Source: Melaminivora sp034675505 (lineage in GTDB: Bacteria; Pseudomonadota; Gammaproteobacteria; Burkholderiales; Burkholderiaceae_C). Taken from it: a stretch of 64,000 nucleotides of DNA. Numbering within the stretch: position 1 is the stretch's first letter; each line of letters begins with the position of its first letter. The stretch lies in the NCBI GenBank assembly GCA_034675505.1, contig JAUCDD010000045.1:1-64000 (forward strand), read 5' to 3'. Below, piece by piece: positions 9,974 to 19,202 of the stretch. Made by a program: the position numbers and the translations under genes. The notes below the pieces were generated by a model. That model worked only from the letters and a program-made list of their open reading frames with translations, made no database searches and was not told the origin of the DNA.

Positions 9974-10240
9974 TTATCGGTTGTCGCTGCTGCCGGGGTC
10001 GGCAGATTCAGCAGGTTCGGCGGTGGAGAAATTCACCGCCCGGCCCGGCACGATGGTCGAGATGGCATGCTTGTAGACCATCTGCGTCACCGTATTGCGC
10101 AGCAGCACGACGTACTGGTCGAAGGACTCGATCTGGCCCTGCAGCTTGATGCCGTTGACCAGATAGATGGAAACGGGCACGTGCTCGCGGCGCAGGGCGT
10201 TGAGGAAGGGATCTTGCAGAAGCTGGCCTTTGTTGCTCAC
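9974..10240 (-). CDS. hfq: RNA chaperone Hfq
   Basis: Hfq is a hexameric Sm-like protein that anneals small RNAs to mRNAs. Starting at the GTG at 10240 gives 88 residues beginning MSNKGQLLQDPFLN, the standard Hfq N-terminus. A GGAG ribosome-binding site sits 6 nt upstream. The in-frame TTG at 10258 would add six unlikely residues. Sm1 (VNGIKLQGQIESFDQY) and Sm2 (YKHAIST) motifs are intact. The short C-terminal tail is acidic and serine-rich. Confidence 0.97.
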   Translation of the reverse strand: MSNKGQLLQDPFLNALRREHVPVSIYLVNGIKLQGQIESFDQYVVLLRNTVTQMVYKHAISTIVPGRAVNFSTAEPAESADPGSSDNR

Positions 10241-10310
10241 GATATTCTCCGTGTTCAAGAGTGTTGTTGTGGATCAGCACCTTACCACAGCCATGCGGAG
10301 CCAAGGCAGC

Positions 10311-11657
10311 TCAGCTGCCGCCCTTGTCGGCAAAGGGGTTGGCCTGGGTCTTCATCTCGATGCGCAGCGGCGTGCCCACCAGGTCGAACTCCTTGCGAAA
10401 GCGCCCTTCCAGGAAGCGCTTGTAGGCCTCCGTGACGTGCTCCAGGGAGTTGCCGTGCACGACGATGATGGGCGGGTTCATGCCGCCCTGGTGGGCGTAG
10501 CGCAGCTTGGGGCGGAAGCTGCCCGAGCGCTTGGGCGCCTGGAACTGCACCGACTCCAGCAGGACGCGCGTAAGCACCGGCGTCGGCATCTTGCGCATGG
10601 AGGCCTTGTAGGCCTGGGTGATCGACCCCCACAGCGGCGCCAGGCCCTGGCGCTTTTGCGCCGAAATGAAATGCATGGAGGCGAATTTCAAGAACGACAG
10701 GCGCGTCTCGATCGATCGCTCCAGCTGCTGGCGCTCATAGCTGTCCACCGCGTCCCATTTGTTGACGGCAACCACCACGGCGCGCCCGCTCTCCAGGATG
10801 TAGCCGGCGACATGGGCATCCTGGTCGGTGACGCCCTGGGTGGCATCCAGGAGCAGCAGCACCACGTGCGCCGACTCGATGGCCTGCAGCGTCTTGACGA
10901 CGGAGAATTTCTCGATCGCCTCGAACACGCGGCCTTTGCGGCGCAGCCCGGCGGTGTCGATGAGCTCGAACTTTTGGCCGCCGCGCTCCAGCGGCACGGA
11001 TATGGCGTCGCGCGTGGTGCCGGGCAGGTCGAATGCGATCAGCCGCTCCTCGCCCAGCCAGGCGTTGATCAAGGTGGACTTGCCGACGTTGGGCCGGCCC
11101 GCAACGGCCAGGCGGATGACGCCATCGTCCCCTTCGGCGGCTTCCGCGTCGTCATGCGGGGGCTCGCCCAGCGGCTCCAGGGCCTGGTCGACCAGCCCGC
11201 GCACGCCCTGGCCATGGGCTGCCGAGACCGGGTACACCTCCCCCAGGCCCAGCTCGTAGAACTCGGCCAATTGCACGCCGCCCTGCATGCCCTCGGCCTT
11301 GTTGCCGGCGAGCACGCATGGCTTGCCCAGGCGGCGCAGATACTTGGCGATCTCATGGTCCTGCGCCGAGACGCCGGCGCGCACGTCCACGACGAAGACG
11401 ACCACGTCGGCCTCGGCCACGGCCTGCTGCGTCTGGCGCGCCATCTCGCGGAAGATGCCGGTGCCGGCGTCGGGCTCGAAACCACCGGTGTCGATGACGA
11501 TGAACTCGCGCTTGCCCTGGCGGCCGTTGCCGTAATGCCGGTCGCGCGTGAGGCCGGCGAAGTCGGCCACGATGGCATCGCGCGAGCGCGTCATGCGGTT
11601 GAACAGGGTGGACTTGCCCACATTGGGCCGCCCCACCAGGGCGATCACGGGTTTCAT
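10311..11657 (-). CDS. der: Double GTPase Der (EngA), 50S assembly factor
   Basis: Der is an essential GTPase with two tandem G domains and a KH-like domain that acts in late 50S maturation. The 448-residue protein has G1 motifs GRPNVGKSTLFNR (residues 8-20) and GRPNVGKSTLINA (about 190-202), with matching NKAEG and NKWD motifs. An acidic linker (DDAEAAEGDDG) joins the two domains, as in the family. It follows bamB by 33 bp in a conserved hisS-yfgM-bamB-der block. Confidence 0.97.
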   Translation of the reverse strand: MKPVIALVGRPNVGKSTLFNRMTRSRDAIVADFAGLTRDRHYGNGRQGKREFIVIDTGGFEPDAGTGIFREMARQTQQAVAEADVVVFVVDVRAGVSAQDHEIAKYLRRLGKPCVLAGNKAEGMQGGVQLAEFYELGLGEVYPVSAAHGQGVRGLVDQALEPLGEPPHDDAEAAEGDDGVIRLAVAGRPNVGKSTLINAWLGEERLIAFDLPGTTRDAISVPLERGGQKFELIDTAGLRRKGRVFEAIEKFSVVKTLQAIESAHVVLLLLDATQGVTDQDAHVAGYILESGRAVVVAVNKWDAVDSYERQQLERSIETRLSFLKFASMHFISAQKRQGLAPLWGSITQAYKASMRKMPTPVLTRVLLESVQFQAPKRSGSFRPKLRYAHQGGMNPPIIVVHGNSLEHVTEAYKRFLEGRFRKEFDLVGTPLRIEMKTQANPFADKGGS

Positions 11658-11690
11658 CCCTTGCCTTTTTTCAATCTATTCGGCGAACCG

Positions 11691-12845
11691 TCATTCGGGA
11701 CGAAAACCGTACACGCCGCCCTTGCGGGTGACGACCACCAACGTGTCGGCAGCCGCCACCGGCGCCGCGGCGATCGGCGAGCCGTCGGTGGCCAGGCGGT
11801 TCAACGGTGCGGCGTCCTCGCGCGACAGCAGGTGTACCTGGCCGGTTTCATCGCCCACCACCACCGAGCGGCCCAGCAACAGCGGCGCCGTCAGGCGGCG
11901 CCACTGCAGGCGGTCGCTGCTCCAGGCGCGCGCACCATCGGCGCGGCGCCAGGCCAGCACGGTGCCGTTGCCCTCGGTGCCAAACACCATGGCGTCGTCG
12001 CCGTCTATCCCCTCGCCGCCGCTGGCAGGCTGGGTCCAGGCCACGGTGCCGCGCGCGGCGTTGATGCAACCCACGCTGGCCTGAAAGGCGCGCGCGCAGA
12101 TGCTGTCGCCCACACGGCTGGTGCGCCCGACGATCTCGACCAGGCGCTCCACATCGTTGGTGCCGCGCGGGCTGGCCAAGGGCGCTTCCCAGCGCACGCT
12201 GCCGTTGTCGGGGCTGAAGCCGACCAGGCGGCCGGACACGCCGGCCACCAGGGTGTCGCCAACGGCCATGAGCACCCCGCCCTGGCGCAGGATGAGGGGC
12301 TCGCCCGGGCGCTGCTGGCGCCACAGCTGGTAGCCGGTGGCGGCGTCGAAGGCGGCGACCGAGCGATCCGCGCCCAGCACGAAGACGCGGCTGCCGGCCA
12401 CCAGGGGCGCGGTGTAGGTGGGCGCCGGCAGCGGCTTGCGCCAGATTTCCCGGCCCGCCTCCAGCACGATCAGTTCGCCGGCCTTGCTGCCCACCGCCGT
12501 CCAGCGGCCGTCGCTGCCCACGCCCGCGGCCAGCGGCACGCCCAGCCGGGTGCGCCAGAGGTCGCCGCCGGTGCGCGCATCGATGGCAGCGACTTCGCCG
12601 GCACCGGAGGCCAGCACCACGGTATGGCCCAGCACGTGCACGTCCAGCGCCAGCCCCTGCGTGTCGCCGATCTGGCTGACCCAGGCCTGGCGCACCCCGA
12701 GCACCGGCACGTTGGGCCCCAACTCAGCCGGCTTGGGGCGCGAGGAGCCGCCCCAGGGCAGCATGCCGCTCAAGGACGAGCAGCCGGCAAGCACCAGCGC
12801 GCAGGCCAGCAGGGCGGTCGGGCGCAACATCCGCGCGGCCCTCAT
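11691..12845 (-). CDS. bamB: Outer-membrane assembly lipoprotein BamB
   Basis: BamB is the beta-propeller lipoprotein of the BAM complex that folds outer-membrane proteins. The 384-residue precursor has a signal peptide ending in lipobox LAGC (cysteine about residue 22). It then shows PQQ-like propeller repeats with recurring DARTGGDLWR, DAATGYQLWR and SPDNGSVRWE signatures. Its ATG overlaps the stop of the preceding TPR gene (ATGA, 4 bp), indicating translational coupling. Confidence 0.95.
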   Translation of the reverse strand: MRAARMLRPTALLACALVLAGCSSLSGMLPWGGSSRPKPAELGPNVPVLGVRQAWVSQIGDTQGLALDVHVLGHTVVLASGAGEVAAIDARTGGDLWRTRLGVPLAAGVGSDGRWTAVGSKAGELIVLEAGREIWRKPLPAPTYTAPLVAGSRVFVLGADRSVAAFDAATGYQLWRQQRPGEPLILRQGGVLMAVGDTLVAGVSGRLVGFSPDNGSVRWEAPLASPRGTNDVERLVEIVGRTSRVGDSICARAFQASVGCINAARGTVAWTQPASGGEGIDGDDAMVFGTEGNGTVLAWRRADGARAWSSDRLQWRRLTAPLLLGRSVVVGDETGQVHLLSREDAAPLNRLATDGSPIAAAPVAAADTLVVVTRKGGVYGFRPE

Positions 12846-13522
12846 TGCGCAGCTCCCGCGTTGCCAGCCGAGGCCACGGCCTGGGTCTGGGCGCCCAGCG
12901 CATGCAGCTTGGCCTCGACCAGGCGCCGGTAGTCGGCACGCTCATCGAGCAGGCCCCAGGCGCGCCGGTATTCCTCGATCGCCTGCGGCTTCTTGTCCTG
13001 CAGCTGCAGCACGTCGCCCTTGCGATCGGCGGCCAGCCCGGCAAAGGCCTGGGGCATGGCCGTGGACACCTGGGCCAGCGCCTCGTCATAGGACTTCTGG
13101 TCCACCAGCATGCCGGCCAGGCGCAGGCGGGCCAGGGCGCGCAGGCCTTCGTCGTCGCCCTTCTCGGCCACCCAGGTCAGGATGGCCTTGGCATCGTCGG
13201 CCTTGCCGGCGTCGAGCAGCGCCCGGGCGGCCAGCAGGCCGGCCTGCGCGGTCTGCTGGGTGCCGCCGTAGCTGGACTTCAAGTCGCCAAAGGCCTGCTG
13301 CAGGCGCCCTGCATCGCCCGCGCGCGCGGCCGCTTCGACCGCTTCGGCCAGGGCCGTGGCCTGCTGGGCCTGGCGGTTTTGCCACAGGCGCCAGCCGTTC
13401 CAGGCGGCGAATGCACCCATGACGACGATCAGCGCCCAGGTGATGAGGTTGCCCCAGTTCTTCCAGAAGTGCTTGAGCTCTTCCAGCTGTTCCTGCTCCT
13501 GCAGGTCGAAATTGTTGGCCAT
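12842..13522 (-). CDS. YfgM-type TPR protein, inner-membrane anchored
   Basis: The 226-residue protein has one membrane anchor (about residues 26-46, with WALIVVMGAFAAW) and a periplasmic tetratricopeptide domain rich in alanine and leucine. YfgM family members interact with PpiD at the SecYEG exit site and lie between hisS and bamB in many Proteobacteria, exactly as here. A cytoplasmic N-terminal stretch rich in Q and E precedes the anchor. Confidence 0.9.
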   Translation of the reverse strand: MANNFDLQEQEQLEELKHFWKNWGNLITWALIVVMGAFAAWNGWRLWQNRQAQQATALAEAVEAAARAGDAGRLQQAFGDLKSSYGGTQQTAQAGLLAARALLDAGKADDAKAILTWVAEKGDDEGLRALARLRLAGMLVDQKSYDEALAQVSTAMPQAFAGLAADRKGDVLQLQDKKPQAIEEYRRAWGLLDERADYRRLVEAKLHALGAQTQAVASAGNAGAAQ

Positions 13523-13539
13523 GTGCGTACCGTTCCTGT

Positions 13540-14829
13540 TCAGCGCGCCGATTGTAGGGTGGCCGCCCAGCCAGCCAGGTCGTCCAGCGGGCGCTCGACC
13601 TGCTCGCCTGCCTGGCGCAGCGGCTTGACGGTGACGGCGCCGCGTGCGGCCTCGTCCTGGCCAAACACCAGCGCGAAACGCGCGCCGCTGGCATCGGCCT
13701 TCTTGAACTGCGACTTCATGCTGCCCATGCCCTCGCCGGCCACCGTGGGCGCGTGCATTTGCACCGATACGCCCAGCGACCGCAGGCGCTGCAGGTGCGC
13801 CATGACCTGGGGCAGCTGCGCGGCGTCCGGCACCACGGCATAGGCGTCGGCGGCCAGCCCGGGCGCGGCCACGCCTTGCTCCTTGAGCAGCTCCAGCACG
13901 CGCTCCACGCCGATCGCCCAGCCCACGGCAGGCGCGCTCTTGCCGCCGATCTGCTCGATCAGGTAGTCATAGCGTCCGCCGCCGCAGATGGTGCCTTGGG
14001 AGCCCAGGCGGTCGGTCACGAATTCGAACACTGTCAGGTTGTAGTAGTCCATGCCGCGCACCAGGCGCGGGTTCAGCTGCCAGGCGACGCCGCTGGCGTC
14101 CAGGATGGACTTCACGGCATCGAAGTGCGCCAGCGAAGCCTCGCCCAGGAAATCCATCAGCCGCGGCGCGGCCTCCACCACGGCCTGCATGGCCGGGTTC
14201 TTGGTGTCCAGGATCCGCAGGGGATTGCTGTGCAGGCGCCGGCGCGCGTCCTCGTCCAGCAGCTCCTGGTGCTGCTCCAGGTACTCGATGAGCGCCGCCC
14301 GGTGCGCGCGGCGCTCGTCGGGCTGGCCCAGGCTGTTGAGCTCCAGGCGCACGTCTGAAAGGCCCAGCTCCTGCCACAGGGCATGGGCCAGCAGGATGAG
14401 CTCGGCGTCGGCATGCGCACCGGGAAAGCCCAGCGCCTCGGCTCCGATCTGGTGGAACTGCCGGTAGCGCCCGCGCTGCGGCCGCTCGTGGCGGAACATG
14501 GCGCCCATGTAGTACAGCCGCTTGCCGCCGTCGTACAGCATGGAATGCTCGACCACGGCGCGCACCACGCCGGCCGTGGCCTCGGGGCGCAGGGTGAGCT
14601 GCTCGCCGTTCAGCCGGTCCTCGAAGGAGTACATCTCCTTCTCAACGATGTCGGTGACCTCGCCCAGGCCGCGCACGAACAACGGCGTGGGCTCGACGAT
14701 GGGGGTGCGCATGTTGCGGTAGGCGTGGCGCGCCATGAGCGCGCGCACCTTGTCCTCCAGCCACTCCCAGCGCGCCGACTCGGGCGGCAGGATGTCGTTC
14801 ATGCCCTTGATGGCGACCAGCTTCTGCAT
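13540..14829 (-). CDS. hisS: Histidyl-tRNA synthetase
   Basis: This class II synthetase charges tRNA-His. The 429-residue protein contains class II motif 2 (MFRHERPQRGRYRQFHQIGAE near 111-131), the HisRS signature LVRGMDYYNLTVFE near 258-271, motif 3 (AVGWAIGVERVLELL) and a C-terminal anticodon-binding domain. The start KLVAIKGMNDILP is typical. It lies between ispG and yfgM in the conserved block. Confidence 0.97.
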   Translation of the reverse strand: MQKLVAIKGMNDILPPESARWEWLEDKVRALMARHAYRNMRTPIVEPTPLFVRGLGEVTDIVEKEMYSFEDRLNGEQLTLRPEATAGVVRAVVEHSMLYDGGKRLYYMGAMFRHERPQRGRYRQFHQIGAEALGFPGAHADAELILLAHALWQELGLSDVRLELNSLGQPDERRAHRAALIEYLEQHQELLDEDARRRLHSNPLRILDTKNPAMQAVVEAAPRLMDFLGEASLAHFDAVKSILDASGVAWQLNPRLVRGMDYYNLTVFEFVTDRLGSQGTICGGGRYDYLIEQIGGKSAPAVGWAIGVERVLELLKEQGVAAPGLAADAYAVVPDAAQLPQVMAHLQRLRSLGVSVQMHAPTVAGEGMGSMKSQFKKADASGARFALVFGQDEAARGAVTVKPLRQAGEQVERPLDDLAGWAATLQSAR

Positions 14830-14865
14830 GGATGCGTTTTTCCGTGTTTTTGAATCAAATCAGCC

Positions 14866-14918
14866 TCATGCCGGCGTCCTGCGGCGGCATCTAGCTATCA
14901 TTTTTATAGCTTCCGCAC
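14866..14918. repeat. Dispersed ATAGCT-type intergenic repeat, copy 2
   Basis: The gap between ispG and hisS carries, on the minus strand, TGATAGCTAGATGCCGCCG followed by GACGCCGGCATG, matching the family consensus. An extra AGCTAT(893-898)/ATAGCT(906-911) inverted repeat lies at the outer end (positions within 14xxx). The repeat reaches almost to the ispG stop codon. Confidence 0.65.
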
Positions 14919-16193
14919 TCAGCCTGCGGGGCTGCCGTAGCGGCGCGCCACGTAGCCATCGACGATGGCCTGGAATTCCCGGGCAATGTGCTCGCCGCGC
15001 AGCGTCATGGCCTTCTCGCCGTCGATGAAAACCGGCGCCACCGGTGTCTCGCCGGTGCCCGGCAGGCTGATGCCGATGTCGGCATGGCGGCTCTCCCCGG
15101 GACCATTGACGATGCAGCCCATGACGGCCACCTTCATGGCTTCCACGCCGGGATAGCGCGCGCGCCACAGGGGCATTTGCGCACGCAGGTAGTCGTCGAT
15201 CTGCTTGGCCAGCTCCTGGAAGGTGGTGCTGGTGGTGCGCCCGCAGCCCGGGCAGGCGGTGACGCTGGGCACGAAGGCGCGCAGGCCCAGCGCCTGCAGG
15301 ATTTCGGTGGCCACCACCACCTCCTGCGTGCGCGCCTCGCCCGGCTGGGGCGTGAGCGAGACGCGGATGGTGTCGCCTATGCCCTCCTGCAGCAGGATGG
15401 CCAGCGCCGCGCTGGAGGCCACGGTGCCCTTGGTTCCCATGCCGGCCTCGGTCAGGCCCAGGTGCAGGGCGTAGTCGCAGCGGCGCGCCAGTTCGCGGTA
15501 TACGGCGATCAAATCCTGCACGCCGCTGACCTTGCACGACAGGATGATCTGGTCGCCGGCCAGCCCCATGCTCTCGGCCTGCCGGGCGGAATCGATAGCC
15601 GAGGTGATGAGCGCCTCGTACATGACCTGGCGCACGTCCCAGGGCTGGCTGCGGCGGCTGTTGGCGTCCATCAGGCCGGCCAGCAGCTCCTGGTCCAGGC
15701 TGCCCCAGTTCACACCAATGCGCACGGCCTTGTCCCAGCGCACCGCCGCCTCGATCATCTGGCCGAACTGGCGGTCGCGCTTGTCGCCCTTGCCCACGTT
15801 GCCGGGGTTGATGCGGTACTTGGACAGCGCCTGCGCGCAGGCGGGGAATTCGGTCAGCAACCGGTGGCCGTTGTAGTGGAAGTCGCCCACCAACGGCACG
15901 TCCACGCCCATGCGGTCGAGCTGCTCGCGCACATAGGGCACGGCCTGCGCCGCCTCGGGGGTATTGACCGTGATGCGCACCATCTCGGAGCCGGCCTGGG
16001 CCAGTTCCTTGACCTGGATGGCCGTCGCCACGGCGTCCACGGTGTCGGTGTTGGTCATGGACTGGATGCGCACCGGCGCATCGCCGCCCACCGTCACCAC
16101 GCGCCCGCCCCAGGCCACGCGCGCCTGGCGCGAGCGCCGCGGCAGGGGCGCGGACAGGGCGACGGGAGAGCCATTGCTTGCCGGATTCATCAT
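14919..16193 (-). CDS. ispG: 4-hydroxy-3-methylbut-2-enyl-diphosphate synthase (flavodoxin)
   Basis: IspG is a 4Fe-4S enzyme making HMBPP in the non-mevalonate isoprenoid pathway. The 424-residue protein has the TIM-barrel start (VRIQSMTNTDT), NPGNVGKGDKRDRQF and the cluster ligands ACPGCGR and GCIVNGPGE. Two adjacent ATG codons (16193, 16190) overlap the rodZ stop. AGGTGAA precedes them, and the second ATG has the better spacing. Upstream in-frame extension is a shadow of rodZ. Confidence 0.96.
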   Translation of the reverse strand: MMNPASNGSPVALSAPLPRRSRQARVAWGGRVVTVGGDAPVRIQSMTNTDTVDAVATAIQVKELAQAGSEMVRITVNTPEAAQAVPYVREQLDRMGVDVPLVGDFHYNGHRLLTEFPACAQALSKYRINPGNVGKGDKRDRQFGQMIEAAVRWDKAVRIGVNWGSLDQELLAGLMDANSRRSQPWDVRQVMYEALITSAIDSARQAESMGLAGDQIILSCKVSGVQDLIAVYRELARRCDYALHLGLTEAGMGTKGTVASSAALAILLQEGIGDTIRVSLTPQPGEARTQEVVVATEILQALGLRAFVPSVTACPGCGRTTSTTFQELAKQIDDYLRAQMPLWRARYPGVEAMKVAVMGCIVNGPGESRHADIGISLPGTGETPVAPVFIDGEKAMTLRGEHIAREFQAIVDGYVARRYGSPAG

Positions 16194-17131
16194 TTCACCT
16201 CGAAACGCGCCACGTTCTCGCGGGCCACCGCAGCCAGATCCATGGGCTGGCCGCGCACGATGACCTGTGTGACGTCGGCCTTGCCGATCACCACCGACCA
16301 GGGAGCCGACCCGGGCACGGGGGCGCTCTCGCCGGCCGCCAGCATCTTTTGCAGCACCACTGCGCCACCGCTGCGCACCTGCACCCAGGAGGGCGCGCTT
16401 GCGCGGATCACCAGGACGGCCCCGCCATCGGCAACCGCGGCGCTGGCAGGAACCGCCGGTGCACGCGCATCGGCGGGGGCCGCAGCCACCGGCATCGTGG
16501 CTGCGGGCGTAGGCACGGGCGCGGGCGCGGCAGGGCCAGGCGCCTGGCCCTGCGCCGCCAGGGCGCCAGGCGCCGGCTCTGGCGCCGGCGGCGTGTCTTG
16601 CAGGGACTGGGCCTGGGGAGCGGGCGGCACTGCGGCAGGGGCGGCTGCGGCGTCCGGGCCGCGCTGGGGCAGCAGGGCCTGCACCGTCCAGCCTGCAGGC
16701 CACAGCGCGATGGCCAGGGCGCCGGCCAGCAACACCCCTGCCAGCGCGCCCAGCCACCGCGAGCGCGGCGCCTCGGCCGTGCTGGAGAAACCGCCCCCCC
16801 GGTGGGTGGTGTCGCGAAACGAAGCGTTGATCCCCTTGTCGATGCGCAGCGGCGCGGGCGCGCCGCCGGGCAGCAGCGCCAGCACCGGCCCCGGCTCGCG
16901 CTTGAGCACGCGGCAGGCGCTGGCGGCCAGCCCGCGCATGAAGACGACGTCATTGAACGCCTCATAGCGGTCCGCCTCCAGGGCCTGCAGCTTGTCCACC
17001 GGCACCTTCAGCGTCATCGCCAGCGCCGCCAGGTGCACGCCCGCACCCTGGCGGGCCTGCATGAGAAGCTGGCCGGCAGTCATGGCGCTGTCCGGCATGG
17101 CCGGGCTGCTGTCGTGGTCCGCATCACTCAT
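16190..17131 (-). CDS. rodZ: RodZ-type cell-shape protein
   Basis: RodZ links MreB filaments to the elongation machinery. The 313-residue protein has an N-terminal Xre-like helix-turn-helix (GQLLMQARQGAGVHLAALA and following), one membrane segment (about residues 130-148), a long Pro/Ala-rich periplasmic linker and a C-terminal DUF4115 beta domain. The ATG at 17131 follows GGGAGC; an ATG-type start 8 codons upstream is less likely. It overlaps the pilF stop by 8 bp and the ispG start by up to 4 bp. Confidence 0.88.
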   Translation of the reverse strand: MSDADHDSSPAMPDSAMTAGQLLMQARQGAGVHLAALAMTLKVPVDKLQALEADRYEAFNDVVFMRGLAASACRVLKREPGPVLALLPGGAPAPLRIDKGINASFRDTTHRGGGFSSTAEAPRSRWLGALAGVLLAGALAIALWPAGWTVQALLPQRGPDAAAAPAAVPPAPQAQSLQDTPPAPEPAPGALAAQGQAPGPAAPAPVPTPAATMPVAAAPADARAPAVPASAAVADGGAVLVIRASAPSWVQVRSGGAVVLQKMLAAGESAPVPGSAPWSVVIGKADVTQVIVRGQPMDLAAVARENVARFEVK

Positions 17132-17948
17132 CGAAAGCTCCCTTGTCCAGCGCATGGGTCTGCCGTGCGTCGGGGAAACGCTTGCGCAATTGCTCGGCCA
17201 GCTGGCGCATGGCGACGGTGTCGCCCAGTGCGCGCTCGATCCTGATGCCCAGCCACAGCGATTCGGCGTTGCCGAATTCGCCGTTGTTCACCCGCCGGAT
17301 ATAGAACTGCGCACGCTTGCTCTCACCCCGCGCGAACATGAGCGCGGCCAGGTGGTACCCCGTCAGTGGATTGCCGGCGTCCAGCTCGTAGGCGCGCAGC
17401 AGCGCCTGCTCGGCCAGCTGTGCCTGGCCTGCGCGCTGGTGGCAAATGCCCTGCGACATCAGCGTCTTGCTGCGCGCGGCATAGGTGGGCACGGCCAGCG
17501 CGCGCTCGAACAGCTGGTCGGCCTGGGCGTACTGGCCGCGCTGGCATTGCAGCCAGCCCAGGTTGTGCAGGATGTCGGGGTCCGCAGGCTTCATGCCCTG
17601 GGCGCGCCGCAGACTTTGCTCGGCCTGGTCCAGCTCGCCGCGCGCCATCTGGATCAGCCCGCGCAGGTGGTAGGCATCGGTGTAGCCGGGGTCTGCCGCC
17701 AGCGCCTGGCGGACTTCCTCCAGGGCCACGTCTGCCTGCCCGCGCTGCAGGTAGCTGGCCGCCAGTTCCAGGCGGATGCGCGCGCGCCGCCGCGCTTCGC
17801 TCTCGCCCTGCGTGGCGCCGGCATCGCCGCTGCCGGCCTCGCCATCGGCGCCGGAGTGCGCGCAGCCGGCCAGCACGGCCATGCATGCCAGCACGCTGGC
17901 ACCGGCCAGCAGCCGCCAGCGCCCTGCCCCCCCCTTGCTCACGATCAT
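17124..17948 (-). CDS. pilF: Type IV pilus biogenesis/stability lipoprotein PilF (PilW)
   Basis: PilF is the TPR pilotin that takes the PilQ secretin to the outer membrane. The 274-residue precursor starts at 17948 after AGGGGAGAT. It has lipobox LAGC (cysteine about residue 29) and at least four TPRs (ARIRLELAASYLQRGQ, YTDAYHLRGLIQMARG, PDILHNLGWLQCQRGQ and others). An extended frame reaching 18257 is an artefact of high GC. It is between rlmN and rodZ, as in other Betaproteobacteria. Confidence 0.93.
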   Translation of the reverse strand: MIVSKGGAGRWRLLAGASVLACMAVLAGCAHSGADGEAGSGDAGATQGESEARRRARIRLELAASYLQRGQADVALEEVRQALAADPGYTDAYHLRGLIQMARGELDQAEQSLRRAQGMKPADPDILHNLGWLQCQRGQYAQADQLFERALAVPTYAARSKTLMSQGICHQRAGQAQLAEQALLRAYELDAGNPLTGYHLAALMFARGESKRAQFYIRRVNNGEFGNAESLWLGIRIERALGDTVAMRQLAEQLRKRFPDARQTHALDKGAFDE

Positions 17949-18010
17949 GGAGATCTCCCCTGTTCGTTGGATGTTGTGGCGCCGCGCGCCCTCAGAGCCT
18001 GAACAGGCTC

Positions 18011-19132
18011 TCATGACGCCGGGACGATGGGAATGGTGCGCAGCCGGGCCATGCGCTCGCCCACGCGGGTGCGGTCGCGCACGTCGCCCGCGAGCTGGCC
18101 GCAAGCCGCGTCGATGTCGTCGCCGCGCGTCTTGCGCACGGTGGTGACGATGCCGGCATCGCTCAACATCCGGGCGAAGGCCGCCACGGCGGCGTTGCTG
18201 GAGCGGTGCAGCCCCGATGCCGGGAATGGATTGAAGGGAATCAGGTTGAACTTGCACGGCACGCGCTCGCCCGCGCTGCCGTTCACCAGCGCCACCAGCT
18301 GGCGGGCATGCTCGGGCTGGTCGTTCACGCCGTCGAGCATGCAGTATTCGAAGGTGATGAAGTCGCGCGGCGCATGGTCCAGGTAGCGCCGGCAGGCCGC
18401 CAGCAGCTCTGCCAGCGGGTATTTGCGATTCAGGGGCACCAGGGTGTCGCGCAGCGCATCCACGGGCGCGTGCAGCGAAACGGCCAGGGCCACCGGACAG
18501 TCCTGCGCCAATCGGTCGATCATGGGCACCACGCCCGACGTGGACACCGTGACGCGGCGCCGCGACAGGCCGTAGGCGTGGTCATCCAGCATGGTGCGCA
18601 GCGCCGGCACCAGGGCTGAATAGTTCTGCAGGGGCTCGCCCATGCCCATCATCACCACGTTGGAGATGACGCGCTCATCGCTGCCCCGCCGCTGGCGCAG
18701 CTGGTGCTCGGCAAACCACAGCTGGGCGACGATCTCGCCTGTCGTGAGGTTGCGGCTGAAACCCTGGTGGCCGGTCGAGCAGAACCGGCAACCAACGGCG
18801 CAGCCGGCTTGCGAAGAAATGCACAGCGTGCCGCGATCGTCCTCGGGGATGAAAACGGTTTCGACGGCATTGCCGCCGCCCACGTCGAACAGCCACTTGA
18901 TGGTGCCGTCGGCCGACACGTGCTCGCTGACGATGGGCAGGGCCGCGACATGCGCGCAGCCCTTGAGTTTCTCGCGCAGCGACTTGGCCAGGTCGCTCAT
19001 CTGGTCGAAGTCGGCCACGCCGCGCTGGTGGATCCAGCGAAACAGCTGCGTGGCGCGGAAGCGCTTCTCGCCCAGCTGCGCGCAGAACGCGGCGATGCCG
19101 TCGAGGTCCAGGTCCAGAAGGCTAGTGGTCAT
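18011..19132 (-). CDS. rlmN: Dual 23S rRNA/tRNA adenine-C2 methyltransferase RlmN
   Basis: RlmN is a radical-SAM enzyme making 2-methyladenosine at 23S A2503 and tRNA A37. The 373-residue protein (start 19132) has the cluster motif CAVGCRFC near residues 107-114, the GMGEPLQN segment near 158-165 and the conserved C-terminal cysteine (DIDAACGQL). The 22 residues encoded upstream of 19132 are not family-like. It lies 70 bp from ndk in a conserved ndk-rlmN-pilF string. Confidence 0.96.
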   Translation of the reverse strand: MTTSLLDLDLDGIAAFCAQLGEKRFRATQLFRWIHQRGVADFDQMSDLAKSLREKLKGCAHVAALPIVSEHVSADGTIKWLFDVGGGNAVETVFIPEDDRGTLCISSQAGCAVGCRFCSTGHQGFSRNLTTGEIVAQLWFAEHQLRQRRGSDERVISNVVMMGMGEPLQNYSALVPALRTMLDDHAYGLSRRRVTVSTSGVVPMIDRLAQDCPVALAVSLHAPVDALRDTLVPLNRKYPLAELLAACRRYLDHAPRDFITFEYCMLDGVNDQPEHARQLVALVNGSAGERVPCKFNLIPFNPFPASGLHRSSNAAVAAFARMLSDAGIVTTVRKTRGDDIDAACGQLAGDVRDRTRVGERMARLRTIPIVPAS

Positions 19133-19202
19133 GGCGCTGTCCGCAATTGCCACGCCGCAGGGCCCGGGCGGGCAGTCACGAGGCCCGCCCGCAGCCACTG
19201 CA

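Noticed and set aside
10167..12932. 921-codon plus-strand open frame opposite der-bamB
   Set aside because: Same cause: stop codons are rare antisense to GC-rich genes. No motif is recognisable.
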